NCBI RefSeq assembly: GCF_013464915.1
Contig: NZ_RAVT01000028.1
Coordinates: 1 to 64,000 of the forward strand
DNA from: Stenotrophomonas maltophilia
GTDB taxonomy: Bacteria > Pseudomonadota > Gammaproteobacteria > Xanthomonadales > Xanthomonadaceae
Reading direction: 5' to 3'
DNA length: 64,000 bases
The translations under genes were made by a program, and so were the position numbers. Positions within the stretch are counted from its first letter, which is position 1; each line of letters opens with the position of its first letter. This document shows, one piece after another, positions 33,516-42,716 of this stretch. Below the pieces are notes generated by a model, which was not told the origin of the DNA, did no database searches, and saw only the letters and a list, made by a program, of their open reading frames with translations.

Positions 33516-35045
33516 TCATCCCGTCGCCAACGGTCCGTACCAGCGCTGCAATGCCTGGTCCAGCCCTGCCCCATCGCTTCCCGCGTCGCAGGCCCACGCA
33601 ACAATTCCATCGGGCCTCACCAGCACCGCCCCCAAGCCCAGCGTATCGTCCACCGCCGAGGCGATGCGGGTGAACGGCTGCCGCCAACGGTCGACCAGGT
33701 CGCACGACGCGCAGTTCTCATCGAACACGAGCAACGCCCCCTGCCCCGTCCTCAGCACCTCCCCCATGCGGCGGCCATCGGCCAGCCGGAAGTCCGGTAC
33801 GCTGCGACCAACAAGTGGATGGCCATTCCCCAGATCAAGCTGCTGCGATACGCCCCAGACCCGTTCGGCCAGATAGGTGGCCCCATCGCGGGTGCCAGCG
33901 AGATCGGCCATCACCGCCGCCAACGCACGCGAACCGGCTCCAGGTCGCATCAGCGCAACCTGCGCGCGCGACCAGTCCAGTACTTTGGCGCCGATCGGAT
34001 GCCGCTCCGCCTGATAGCTTTCCAGCAGCGCCACGCCGGCATCACCGCGTACCACCCTGGCCAGCTTCCAACCCAGGTTCATCGCATCGCCGATGCCCAG
34101 ATTCAGGCCCTGCCCTCCCAACGGGGAATGCACATGCGCAGCGTCACCGGCCAGCAGCACGCGGCCGTTGCGATAGACACTGGCCTGGCGCGCGCCATCG
34201 GTCCAGGTGCTGTGCAGATGCAGGGCCGTGATCGTTGCGTCGCAACCGGACACGCGCCGCAGCAGGGCCTGCGCTGCATCCAGATCGAGGTGCGTGCGAT
34301 GACCGGCACCTCCGTCGAAGTCGGCCAGCGCCAGCACGCCCGGCGGATTGAAATTGCACATGCCCTGCGCGGTGTATTGCCGGCCCGGCGTCAGCACCGA
34401 CGGATCTTCCAGTTCAACCAGCAGCGAATGGCCGGTGAATTCAGGATCGGTGCCGACGAAGCTGAAACCACACTGCTTGCGCACGGTGCTGCGGCCACCG
34501 TCGCAACCGACCAGCCAACGACCGCGCACGGCTCCGTCAGCAGTCTCAATGACCACCTGCGTCTCGCCTGCCTGTACGGCCTCTACCGCGCGCCCGCGTT
34601 CGATGCGCACGCCCAGCGCGCTCGCACGTTCGGCAAGGACCCTTTCCAGCGCCTGCAGCTCCACCGCCATCTGGGTGCCGACCGGCGTCGGCAGGCGCCA
34701 GTTCCAGCACCCGCTGTCCACGCAGTCCAGCGCGAACGGAATACCCGCAAAGTGCCCACCCAGCGCGCGCGGCTGCGCCAGCCAATGGGCAGTGCCAGGC
34801 GGTGGTGCCCCCTTGTCGGGCTTGAGCACCTGCGCCGCGGCGACCGCGTCCAACAGGCCGCGCCGATCCAGTGCCTCCAGCGTGGGGGTGTTCAGGCCGC
34901 GCAGCCCGAATGGCAGGTGCTTCAACGGCGAGTCGGCGGACCCGGCCTGTTCCAGCACAAGCACCGAACACCCGGCATGGGCCAGTTCGCAGGACAGGAA
35001 CAAGCCAACCGGGCCAGCACCGGCAATGACGACGTCGTACAGCAT
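33516..35045 (-). CDS. FAD-dependent aromatic monooxygenase (PHBH/rifampicin monooxygenase type)
   Basis: 509 residues. The N-terminal Rossmann motif VVIAGAGPVGLFLSCELA binds FAD. GCDGGRSTVRKQ is the DG motif and RVLLAGDAAHVHSPLGGQGL is the GD motif that binds the FAD ribityl chain. The last 110 residues form a thioredoxin-like domain (GHPLVGRSVPDFRLADGRRM), as in the MhpA/rifampicin-hydroxylase group. It likely hydroxylates an aromatic compound or drug using NAD(P)H and O2. The divergent TetR gene shares an operator-bearing gap of 82 bp, so it is probably inducible by its substrate. Confidence 0.9.
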   Translation of the reverse strand: MLYDVVIAGAGPVGLFLSCELAHAGCSVLVLEQAGSADSPLKHLPFGLRGLNTPTLEALDRRGLLDAVAAAQVLKPDKGAPPPGTAHWLAQPRALGGHFAGIPFALDCVDSGCWNWRLPTPVGTQMAVELQALERVLAERASALGVRIERGRAVEAVQAGETQVVIETADGAVRGRWLVGCDGGRSTVRKQCGFSFVGTDPEFTGHSLLVELEDPSVLTPGRQYTAQGMCNFNPPGVLALADFDGGAGHRTHLDLDAAQALLRRVSGCDATITALHLHSTWTDGARQASVYRNGRVLLAGDAAHVHSPLGGQGLNLGIGDAMNLGWKLARVVRGDAGVALLESYQAERHPIGAKVLDWSRAQVALMRPGAGSRALAAVMADLAGTRDGATYLAERVWGVSQQLDLGNGHPLVGRSVPDFRLADGRRMGEVLRTGQGALLVFDENCASCDLVDRWRQPFTRIASAVDDTLGLGAVLVRPDGIVAWACDAGSDGAGLDQALQRWYGPLATG

Positions 35046-35092
35046 GGGGATTCCTCGTGAGCGCCGGGCCGGCGCTCTGGCAAGCCGAATGT

Positions 35093-35105
35093 TACACTCG
35101 GTGTA
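35093..35105. promoter_or_regulatory. Candidate TetR operator
   Basis: TACAC (35093-35097), TCG, GTGTA (35101-35105) is a perfect short dyad in the gap between the divergent monooxygenase and TetR genes, 23 bp before the TetR start. Its size and place fit autoregulated TetR control of both genes. Confidence 0.6.
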
Positions 35106-35127
35106 CGATTTCACAAGTGAGCCGCCC

Positions 35128-35787
35128 ATGACCCCGCCCCCAGGCCGCCGCGAGCAGCGCAAAGCCGAGACCCGACAAGCGATTTCCGACGTCGCCACCG
35201 GGCTGATCATCGCGCGCGGCTTCGAGGCCGTATCCATGTCCGAGATCGCCAGGGCCGCGGGGGTATCACGCAAGACGGTCTTCAATTACTTCGCCAGCAA
35301 GGAAGACCTGGTCTTCGACCGCGACGAGGAAGCACGTGCACTGCTGCGCGAGGGAATGCTGGCGCGCCGCAGCATGCCCCCGCTGGCGGCCTTCCAGTCA
35401 CTGGTACAGGAACTTCTGGAGAGCGGTCACCCCCTGCTGCGGATCAACACAGGCGCGGCGGCCTTCTGGCTGACCGTCGCCGAAAGCCCCGTACTCGCAG
35501 GCCGCGCACGGGAGCTGCAGGCCCTGCTCATCGCAGACCTTGCATGCTTGATGGCAGATGCAACCGGGGCCGACCCCGCCGACGCACCGGCACAACTGGG
35601 TGCATCGATGCTGATCGCAGCGCTGGTGGTGGCCTATGCCGATGCACTGCGTGCTTTCAACAAAGGCAACGATTCCACGCCGGCATTCACTGCAACCTGG
35701 CAGCGCGGCAGCATCGGCGTGCACGCTGCGCTCAGCGGGACCGCCTACACAGCACGCCACCAGCAACCAGCCCGCAACGATCATTGA
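35128..35787 (+). CDS. TetR family transcriptional regulator
   Basis: 219 residues. The N-terminal HTH is clear: RQAISDVATGLIIARGFEAV, then MSEIARAAGVSRKTVFNYFA with the recognition helix ending NYFASKEDLV. The ligand domain is helical (AAFQSLVQELLESG, ASMLIAALVVAYADAL). The start at 35128 (MTPPPGRREQRKAETR) places the usual basic arm before the HTH. It is the likely repressor of the divergent FAD monooxygenase. Confidence 0.92.
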   Translation: MTPPPGRREQRKAETRQAISDVATGLIIARGFEAVSMSEIARAAGVSRKTVFNYFASKEDLVFDRDEEARALLREGMLARRSMPPLAAFQSLVQELLESGHPLLRINTGAAAFWLTVAESPVLAGRARELQALLIADLACLMADATGADPADAPAQLGASMLIAALVVAYADALRAFNKGNDSTPAFTATWQRGSIGVHAALSGTAYTARHQQPARNDH

Positions 35788-35919
35788 ATCCACCGCATCG
35801 GCGGTCACGACCAGCATCGATTGGCCCGATCATTCCCGCTTGCCGGCATCTACGGTGAAGCCACTGTTGCGCCAGGGCCCACCTCGCGCAGCACCCTGTC
35901 TTCCCGCAGAGGCCAAGCC

Positions 35920-37746
35920 ATGAAAGAGACACCTGAGCAAGCCGACTGGCGCCGCCAGATCAGCGGCGACCTGACCAAGAAGATCAACAGCGCGCAGACC
36001 TACCCGGACATCCGCAACGCCGTCATCAGAGCGCTGGCCGACATCGACGCGAAACTGCATGCCCTGTCCGAGGGCGTGCGCACCAAGTACCTGCTCCGAC
36101 AGGACATGCCGCTGGTGCATTTCTACATCAAGGGCGGCAATGCCTTCGCCGCACGCATGGACATGTTGCAGAACCACAACGAGCACCTGTTCACCTCGGG
36201 TGACTCGGACTGGGATACGCAGATCGTGATCGACCCCTGGCTGCCAGGCGCGGTGCAGAACGAACTGCATGCCTTGATCGAAGATCTGGTGGTGGAAGAA
36301 CTCACCATTGCCGGCCAGAACGTCGCACTCCTGATCGATCAGCTCGCAGCACAGAATGCGGCGTATCTGCTGCAGCCCCTTCCCAGGCCGCCGCAGCCCG
36401 CCGCTTCGCCGCTGGAACCGACGCCTCAGCCATTGCCCCTCCCTCCAGGCCAGCCCGCGAACGTCACCTGGCGTGCCACCTGCGATCCCACCCAGGCACT
36501 GCGCCGTGTCTACAGCCGCGACACCACCGGGCTCACCCTTGATACCCGGCGCGACCTCACATCGCCTGGACGTGCGGCTCCACCGGGCATCATCCTGAAC
36601 GACGCCATCCGGCCCTTCATCCTTTATCGGATGGGTTACACCTGGCATGCCGAGCTGATCACCGCGCCGCCGAATCCACCTCAGACGGCACCCGCGACGC
36701 CCCGACCGATCCTGATGGAACTGATCGACGTCAGCCTGCCGCGCCGGAACTCGATCGAGGCAGTCACTGTCTGGTCGGAAATCGACCGTGGAAAACTGGT
36801 GATCGGCACCGATGGCGGGGCCCAGGATCCGGTCCGTCTGCCACTACCGGACATGGACTACCACCTGCGCGAGAACCTGGTGATGCTGTGTGAGATCGCC
36901 GTCGACCCCAACCGCCCCAGCGCGCGCAAGCGGCCCAAGCGGGTGGCGCGCGTAAACGAGATCTACACCCTGTACGCGGGCCAGGACCGTCTGGCGCAGT
37001 TCAAGAAGGTAGTCGACAGCATGGCCGGTGAAGAGGCCTCCGCCAACGCCAATGCGTCTGCCGACCAGCAGATCAATGGACTGACAGCGGTAGTGCAGCG
37101 GCGCATGCAGGACGCCAACGCCAGCTATGTGCAGAACAATCCAGCACCGGCGGTACTTCAGCGGATTGCCCAAGGACGCCAACGCGCACTGACCATCTTC
37201 GAGCTGCTCAAACAGTCCTTCACCGCCCCCGTCGACCCTTCCGCCATGTTCAGTGACGATCTGGTCCTGGTGCAGAGCCTGAAACAGAGCCCCTATCTGG
37301 ACGTGCCACAGGTTCCGTTTACCGGTGTCGACGTTGCGTTCATGGTGCGCGTCGACCAGAAGACACAGATGGCGTTCGATAAATGGGATTTCGCCCGGAA
37401 GCTGCAGGCGGTACTGCCCAAGGGAACCAAGGTCAGCGTGCGCAGCCACGCTTACAACACCCGGCGCGGCGGCAGCCTCAGTTATGAGGTCACTCTGGTA
37501 GTGCTGACCACCAACGCGGAACTGAAGGAGAACAAGCGCGCGCTGGCCTTCATCACGCTCACCTCCGCCACCGAGATGGAGGCGCCTGGGCGACCGAGCC
37601 CGAACGACCCGACCGTGCGCTATGCCTCGCTCCAGGACATCGATGGTCAACGCAAGGCCGCTGCGGCCCTGCTGCACGATTTCGTGCTGCAACAACAACT
37701 TGGAAAGCAGCACGATGCCATCAGCGAGTTGCTGACACCGACGTGA
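35920..37746 (+). CDS. Unknown 608-residue protein with nucleotidyltransferase-like motifs
   Basis: No family was recognised with confidence. Near the N-terminus FYIKGGNAFAARM (68-80) is followed by GDSDWDTQIVID (94-105), the spacing and form of the GG/GS plus D-x-D metal site of the polymerase-beta nucleotidyltransferase fold. MELIDVSLPRR further on could supply the third acidic residue. A Pro-rich linker interrupts (LPRPPQPAASPLEPTPQPLP), and the C-terminal half is alpha/beta with SYEVTLVVLTTNAELKENKR. There is no signal peptide and no XVIPCD. AGAGG precedes the ATG at 35920. It stands alone between the TetR and TonB receptor genes. Confidence 0.75.
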   Translation: MKETPEQADWRRQISGDLTKKINSAQTYPDIRNAVIRALADIDAKLHALSEGVRTKYLLRQDMPLVHFYIKGGNAFAARMDMLQNHNEHLFTSGDSDWDTQIVIDPWLPGAVQNELHALIEDLVVEELTIAGQNVALLIDQLAAQNAAYLLQPLPRPPQPAASPLEPTPQPLPLPPGQPANVTWRATCDPTQALRRVYSRDTTGLTLDTRRDLTSPGRAAPPGIILNDAIRPFILYRMGYTWHAELITAPPNPPQTAPATPRPILMELIDVSLPRRNSIEAVTVWSEIDRGKLVIGTDGGAQDPVRLPLPDMDYHLRENLVMLCEIAVDPNRPSARKRPKRVARVNEIYTLYAGQDRLAQFKKVVDSMAGEEASANANASADQQINGLTAVVQRRMQDANASYVQNNPAPAVLQRIAQGRQRALTIFELLKQSFTAPVDPSAMFSDDLVLVQSLKQSPYLDVPQVPFTGVDVAFMVRVDQKTQMAFDKWDFARKLQAVLPKGTKVSVRSHAYNTRRGGSLSYEVTLVVLTTNAELKENKRALAFITLTSATEMEAPGRPSPNDPTVRYASLQDIDGQRKAAAALLHDFVLQQQLGKQHDAISELLTPT

Positions 37747-37822
37747 GATGCACGCTCCCGGCGCTGCCCACCCTGACCGGGCGGGCAGTGGCTGATCGAC
37801 GAAGCGCCACCATGCCAATGCC

Positions 37823-37841
37823 AATGATATTCTTTCTCATT
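37823..37841 (+). promoter_or_regulatory. Candidate Fur box
   Basis: A 19-bp element AATGATATTCTTTCTCATT has dyad ends AATGA and TCATT nine bases apart, the layout of a Fur site. It lies 24 bp upstream of the ATG of the TonB-dependent siderophore receptor gene. Confidence 0.6.
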
Positions 37842-37864
37842 TGCACCCCCATACTGTCGCCCCC

Positions 37865-39997
37865 ATGGCCCTCCCATCGCTCTGCAGGCACCCCCTTTGC
37901 GCCGCTCTGGCCATTGCCCTGACACTCCCCGCCCATGCAGCGGATGATCCGCCGAAGGAGCTGGATGCCGTCCAAGTGCGCGGCCGCGCACAGACGCTGT
38001 ACCGCGTGGACGACGCCGCCGTCGGCACCCGCACCGATACCCCGTTGCAGCTGGTGCCCCAGTCGATCCAGGTGGTGCCACGCGAGTTGATCGACGACCA
38101 GGCCGCGCGCCAGGTGACCGATCTCTATCGCAGCATCAGCGGCATCAGCTATTTCAGCTATGCCGGGGTGACCCTGCGCGGCTTCCGCCAGGAGAACGTG
38201 CTGTATGACGGTCTGCGCGGCGATCCCTATGCAGGCTTCTCGGTGCCGCAGCTGTTCAACATCGAACGCGTGGAGGTGCTGAAAGGACCGGCAGGTGCGC
38301 TGTACGGCGGCGGAGATGCCGGTGGCGTCATCAACTATGTGACCCGCAAGCCCAAAGCCGCTGCCGAGCGCCGCATTGAGGTCCAGCTGGGCGACAAGGA
38401 CTTCCGAGCCGGATCGATCGAGGGTACCGGGCCGTTGAATGCGGCCGGCAGCGTGCGCTATCGCGCCGGGCTCTATGCCGACAGTGAAAAAGGCGTGCGC
38501 TGGAACACCGACAGCGAGAGCGTGATCGGCGATGCCTCGCTGGCCTTCGACGTCGGCCAGACCGGCGAACTGTTGCTGCAGTTCACTGACATCACCCAGA
38601 ACCTTGGCGGCAACCGCCTGCGCGGCGTACCGGTCAACGATGCGGGCACTTTCCTGACCGACCGCCGCTGGAACCACAACGAGGCCAGCGACTTTCTCGA
38701 CATGCGCGCCAAGGTGGCGCTGGCACAGTATCGCTTCGCGCCGCTGGATACTCTGGACGTGGACTTCGCCGCCCGCTGGTTCAGCAACAACGAACACCAG
38801 ATGTACCACGAGCCGATGGGCCTGATCGATCGCGACCGCGATGGCGTGGCCGAATGGATGACCCGCCAGCTGCGCAACCAGATCCGTGACAACGAAGCGT
38901 TCACTGCCAACGGCAATGCAGTCTGGCGGGTAACCACCGGCGCGGTGGAGCACAAGGTGCTGTTCGGCGCCGATGTATACCAGCTGGATGCGGATTTCAC
39001 TGCACAGACCGCCAACAGCGCTGACCTTGCGCGCGGCGCGGGGCCGGTGCGGGGCATCGACCTGTTCAATCCGGTGTACGGCGCCAGCACATGGCATGAC
39101 TACAACCTGGGCGCCCTGCCCTGGCGCAGCACGTCCACCCGCAGCAAACGCCATGGTGGTTACCTGCAGGATGAGCTGGCGCTGGGCCCGCGCTGGCATG
39201 TGCTGGCCGGGCTGCGCTGGGATGGTTTCAAGGATGAGGATCGCATCGCTGGCAGCAGTGTCGAGGGCAACGATCTCAGCTGGCGGCTGGGCAGCACGTT
39301 CACCGTGCACGAAGGCTTGAATGTCTACGCCAACGTCGCCAGCGGTTTCGTGCCTCAGAGTGCCACCAACCAGAATCCGGCCGCCGGCGGACCGTTCGAT
39401 GCCGAGCGCAGCAAGCAGTGGGAAGTGGGCATGAAGTCGCTGCTGGCCGACCGCGTGACGTTGAACATGGCCGCCTACCGGATCGACCGCAGCAACATCG
39501 TGCAGGCCACTGGCGAAGTGATCGGTGGCGTGAGCCAGCTGGCCGCGCTGGGCCTGGTGCGCAGCACCGGGATGGAGCTGGACCTGCTGGCCGACCTCAC
39601 CGAGCGCTGGGTGCTGAACCTGACTTACGCCTACAACGATGCGCGGGTGAAGGACGCCGGCCCGAACGGCATCACCAACGCCTCAGGCGACCGCTTCGCT
39701 AATGCGCCCCGCAACAAGCTGGGCCTATGGACCCGCTACGACCTGCCAGCAATCAACTCCGCCATCGGCTTCGGGGCAGACCATGTGGGCGAGCGTGTCA
39801 GCCTGGATGGGCAGACGGTGAAGGCCTACACGGTGTTCGACATGAGCTGGAAGACGACGTGGAAGCAGTGGCAGTTGCAGGCCAACGTGAAGAACCTGTT
39901 CGACAAGGTGTATGCGGCAAGTGGCTTCATCGAACGCAACGGGCATTTCCCCGGCGAGCCACGACGGGTGTATGTGCAAGCGGCCTACAGCTTCTGA
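37865..39997 (+). CDS. TonB-dependent siderophore receptor
   Basis: 710 residues. The signal peptide LCAALAIALTLPAHA is followed by a TonB-box-like start (KELDAVQVRGRA). The plug domain contains TDTPLQLVPQSIQVVPRELI, VTLRGFRQENVLYDGLRG and VEVLKGPAGALYGGGDAGGV, the classic siderophore-receptor signature. The 22-strand barrel ends RRVYVQAAYSF with a terminal aromatic residue. ATG at 37865 is preferred over the TTG at 37841, which overlaps the Fur-like box. It should import a ferric siderophore under iron limitation; the ligand cannot be named. Confidence 0.93.
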   Translation: MALPSLCRHPLCAALAIALTLPAHAADDPPKELDAVQVRGRAQTLYRVDDAAVGTRTDTPLQLVPQSIQVVPRELIDDQAARQVTDLYRSISGISYFSYAGVTLRGFRQENVLYDGLRGDPYAGFSVPQLFNIERVEVLKGPAGALYGGGDAGGVINYVTRKPKAAAERRIEVQLGDKDFRAGSIEGTGPLNAAGSVRYRAGLYADSEKGVRWNTDSESVIGDASLAFDVGQTGELLLQFTDITQNLGGNRLRGVPVNDAGTFLTDRRWNHNEASDFLDMRAKVALAQYRFAPLDTLDVDFAARWFSNNEHQMYHEPMGLIDRDRDGVAEWMTRQLRNQIRDNEAFTANGNAVWRVTTGAVEHKVLFGADVYQLDADFTAQTANSADLARGAGPVRGIDLFNPVYGASTWHDYNLGALPWRSTSTRSKRHGGYLQDELALGPRWHVLAGLRWDGFKDEDRIAGSSVEGNDLSWRLGSTFTVHEGLNVYANVASGFVPQSATNQNPAAGGPFDAERSKQWEVGMKSLLADRVTLNMAAYRIDRSNIVQATGEVIGGVSQLAALGLVRSTGMELDLLADLTERWVLNLTYAYNDARVKDAGPNGITNASGDRFANAPRNKLGLWTRYDLPAINSAIGFGADHVGERVSLDGQTVKAYTVFDMSWKTTWKQWQLQANVKNLFDKVYAASGFIERNGHFPGEPRRVYVQAAYSF

Positions 39998-40020
39998 GGC
40001 AGGGCTGCGAACCATGATGA

Positions 40021-40049
40021 CAGGGGGAGGTGGCTGCCCACCTCCCCTG
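40021..40049. terminator. Bidirectional terminator hairpin
   Basis: CAGGGGGAGGTGG pairs with CCACCTCCCCTG (one bulged G) around a short loop. It lies between the convergent TonB receptor and small lipoprotein genes. Confidence 0.7.
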
Positions 40050-40055
40050 CTGGCG

Positions 40056-40337
40056 TCAGTGCGAGCAGGCCACCAGCATCGAACGGGTAGCCATCTGGGT
40101 GGAGGTGAAGCCGTTCTTGTTGCCCACCGCGATCGCGTTGCCGTCGTCGCCATCCTTGCTGAAGACCACATAGCCGCCGGGGCACATCTGCCCGGCCTTC
40201 TCGTAGCAGCCACTCCAGGAACTGGAGCCGCTGCAGTCGATGGAGACGCCACGCCGGCCATCGGGGGTGACGGTCATCCTGGCGGTGGTGCAGCCGCTCA
40301 GCGCGGCCACGAACAACAACGGAACGAACAACTTCAT
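40056..40337 (-). CDS. Small lipoprotein
   Basis: 93 residues. The signal peptide FVPLLFVAALSGC has a lipobox with Cys near residue 16. The mature domain (SIDCSGSSSWSGCYEKAGQM) carries several cysteines and the pattern CYxKAxxxCPxGY seen in many small exported gammaproteobacterial lipoproteins. Function unknown. It is divergent from the response-regulator gene. Confidence 0.75.
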   Translation of the reverse strand: MKLFVPLLFVAALSGCTTARMTVTPDGRRGVSIDCSGSSSWSGCYEKAGQMCPGGYVVFSKDGDDGNAIAVGNKNGFTSTQMATRSMLVACSH

Positions 40338-40465
40338 GGGTACTCCAGGGGTTGGGGATCAGCGGGAGGGCGCCAAGGCTGGAGTGCCCGGATTGCGCGA
40401 ACCTTGCGCCGATGCCCTTCTTCGTGGGCACAAGCGGCCTGCAGGGCGTCCGGAAGGCACGCCAT

Positions 40466-40488
40466 GTTCACGCAATGTTCCTGTAATA
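40466..40488 (+). promoter_or_regulatory. Putative response-regulator box 1 (11-bp direct repeat)
   Basis: GTTCACGCAAT and GTTCCTGTAAT are two 11-bp direct half-sites of the form GTTC-N4-AAT, about 60 bp upstream of the response-regulator start. Related sites lie at 42636, 43331 and 46623. OmpR-type regulators bind 10/11-bp direct repeats, so autoregulation is proposed. Confidence 0.55.
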
Positions 40489-40546
40489 CGGTGCCGGCGC
40501 GTGCCGAACCGCCCCGCCACGCCCCCTTCCTGCGCAAGCCCTGCCG

Positions 40547-41221
40547 ATGCACATCCTGCTGATTGAAGACGAAGCCGAACTGGCCGCCACCCTGAAGTCC
40601 GCCCTGCAGCGTGAGCGCTACGTGGTGGACCTGGCCAACACCCTGGCGCTGGCCCGCGAAGCGGCCCTGTACGGATCGCACGACCTGGTGCTGCTGGACC
40701 GCACGCTGCCCGACGGCGACGGCCTGGGATTGATTTCACTGCTGCGCGAGCGCAACCCCGGGGTGCCGATCATCGTGCTGAGCGCGCTGGGGCAGCTGCC
40801 GGACCGCATCGCCGGTCTGGATGAGGGCGCGGACGACTATCTGGCCAAGCCCTTCGCACTGGAGGAACTGTTCGCCCGCATCCGCGCTGCGGGGCGCCGG
40901 CCGAGCGGCATGCAGGTAGAGCCGATAAGCATCGGCCGGCTCCTGTTCGATCCTGCCTCGGGCGAGGCCAGCGTGGGCGGGCAGCGGCTGGAACTTCCGC
41001 GCCGCGAAATCCGTGTACTGACCGCGCTGGCCCGGCGGCTGGGCCGCACCGTGCTGCGCGAGTCGATTGAAATGGCGGTGTATGGATTCGATGACGGCAT
41101 CCATTCAAATACGCTGGATTCGCACGTGTCGCGGCTTCGCCGCAAGCTGGCCGATGCCGATGCCCGGGTGGAGATCCACGCCATCCGCGGCGTCGGCTAT
41201 CTGATGCGGGAAGCCAAGTAA
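40547..41221 (+). CDS. OmpR/QseB-type response regulator
   Basis: 224 residues. The receiver domain shows LLIEDEAEL (acidic pocket), phosphoacceptor D51 in VLLDRTLPDGDG, the Ser of VLSAL and the Lys of LAKPF. The C-terminal winged helix contains HSNTLDSHVSRLRRKLADAD and IRGVGYLM, the Trans_reg_C signature. Its stop overlaps the start of the sensor kinase gene. The family regulates membrane and metal or peptide stress genes; the shared motif suggests it controls itself and the following exporter genes. Confidence 0.94.
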   Translation: MHILLIEDEAELAATLKSALQRERYVVDLANTLALAREAALYGSHDLVLLDRTLPDGDGLGLISLLRERNPGVPIIVLSALGQLPDRIAGLDEGADDYLAKPFALEELFARIRAAGRRPSGMQVEPISIGRLLFDPASGEASVGGQRLELPRREIRVLTALARRLGRTVLRESIEMAVYGFDDGIHSNTLDSHVSRLRRKLADADARVEIHAIRGVGYLMREAK

Positions 41222-42597
41222 TGGCGCGTCGTCCATCGTTGAAGCGCCCGCTGATCGTCAAAACGCTGATCTATCAGCTGCTGGCGTTGCTGGTGGCGTT
41301 CTTCGCGCTGCTGATGGTGCTGATACGTGCCGACAGCGGTGGCTACTACAGCATCCAGACCTTCGCACCGGTGGCTGCCGAGGCGGTGCACCGCGATCGC
41401 AATGGCGAGCTGTACGTGCAGCACACACCGGAACTTGCCGAGCTGCTGAAGATCGTTCCCGGTGCATGGTTCATCGCCGAGGATGAGCACGGCCAACACG
41501 TTACGTTCGGACCTGTGCCGCCGGCCTATGCCTCGCTGGTAGGCGCACTGGATGGCATCCCCTTTGGTGACCTGCGCGGGCGCGATCGCAGCGATGGCCT
41601 CGCCGTCGTGGTCCGCCAGCACAGTGGCCCGGCCGGCAAGCTGACCATCATGGCCCACGGCGAAACTGATACGCTGACCTGGCAGATGGCGCTGGCGGCA
41701 CACATCATCACCCTGCCGATCTTCCTGCTGCTGGGCCTGGCCACCATCGTCCTGACACCGGTCATCGTAAGACGAGCCCTGGCCGGGGTGGAGCGCATCG
41801 CGCAGGAAGCCCGCAACATCTCAGCCAGCCGCCGCGGTGTCCGCCTGACCGAAACCGCTGTACCGGTAGAGATCGCTCCGTTGGTGGCAGCGGTGAATGA
41901 GGCGCTGGACCGGCTGGACGAGGGACACGAACGGCAACGCCGCTTCATTGCCGCCGCCGCACATGAGCTGCGCACACCCATCGCGATTCTGAGGGTAAAG
42001 GTCGATGCGGCCGACGATGCCACCTCGCGCAGCCTGGCCGTGGAAGTGGCGCGCCTGGCGACGCTGGCAGAGCAGCTGCTGGATCTGCACCGCATGGACG
42101 AGGACGGGCCGAAGGAGACCATCAACCTGGCGCGGGTGGCCAAACGGGTGGCCGCTGATCTGGCGCCGCTGTTGATCCAGTCGGACAAGGCCGTAGCCGT
42201 GGCGGTGGAACCACACTTCCCGGTGTTCGGCGAGACCGGCGCGGTGGAACGTGTGATCTCCAACCTGGTACTGAATGCTGCCGAACATGGCGGACGCCAG
42301 ATCGTCGTGCGCGTCCAGGGCAGCTGCCTGGAGGTCGAGGACGACGGCCCCGGCATACCGGTCGACCAGCGCGAGCGCGTCTTCGAACCCTTCCAGCGGC
42401 TGCGGCCACGACAGACAGGCGCAGGCCTGGGGCTGAACCTCGTACGTCAGGTGATCGACCGTCATGGCGGCCGCGTCACGATTCTGGATGCGCCTGGCGG
42501 TGGTGCTTTGATCCGTGTCGAGTTTCCACTGCACCCGGGTGTGACCCGCTCGCCACCCTTGGAGAACCGGGAACATCGCATGCACGTGGATAACTGA
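41221..42597 (+). CDS. Two-component sensor histidine kinase
   Basis: 458 residues. The first transmembrane helix (LLALLVAFFALLMVLI) is followed by a periplasmic sensor of about 120 residues, a second helix (IITLPIFLLLGLATIVLT) and a HAMP-like linker. HisKA has the phosphorylated H248 in AAAAHELRTPIAIL. The HATPase has NLVLNAAEHGG (N box), DDGPGIP (G1) and GAGLGLNL (G2). It starts 1 bp inside the response-regulator stop (coupled translation). The signal is unknown; the nearby EF-hand and exporter genes make Ca2+ or envelope stress worth testing. Confidence 0.94.
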   Translation: MARRPSLKRPLIVKTLIYQLLALLVAFFALLMVLIRADSGGYYSIQTFAPVAAEAVHRDRNGELYVQHTPELAELLKIVPGAWFIAEDEHGQHVTFGPVPPAYASLVGALDGIPFGDLRGRDRSDGLAVVVRQHSGPAGKLTIMAHGETDTLTWQMALAAHIITLPIFLLLGLATIVLTPVIVRRALAGVERIAQEARNISASRRGVRLTETAVPVEIAPLVAAVNEALDRLDEGHERQRRFIAAAAHELRTPIAILRVKVDAADDATSRSLAVEVARLATLAEQLLDLHRMDEDGPKETINLARVAKRVAADLAPLLIQSDKAVAVAVEPHFPVFGETGAVERVISNLVLNAAEHGGRQIVVRVQGSCLEVEDDGPGIPVDQRERVFEPFQRLRPRQTGAGLGLNLVRQVIDRHGGRVTILDAPGGGALIRVEFPLHPGVTRSPPLENREHRMHVDN

Positions 42598-42635
42598 CAC
42601 CTGTCCATGCGTGGACGGCCGCGAGGACAGGCAAG

Positions 42636-42658
42636 GTTGCGGCAATGTTCGCTGCACA
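42636..42658 (+). promoter_or_regulatory. Putative response-regulator box 2
   Basis: GTTGCGGCAATGTTC matches box 1 at 40466 in 12 of 15 positions and continues into a weaker second half. It lies about 60 bp before the preferred GTG start (42717) of the next gene. Confidence 0.45.
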
Positions 42659-42716
42659 GCATCGGGGAGTGGCAGCTGCCCTGCCACCGCATTCCGATCT
42701 GACAGGAAGCCTGCAT

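Noticed and set aside
42645..42716. ATG at 42645 as the start of the membrane protein gene
   Set aside because: It lies inside the putative regulator box, whereas GTG at 42717 has AGGAAG at ideal spacing.
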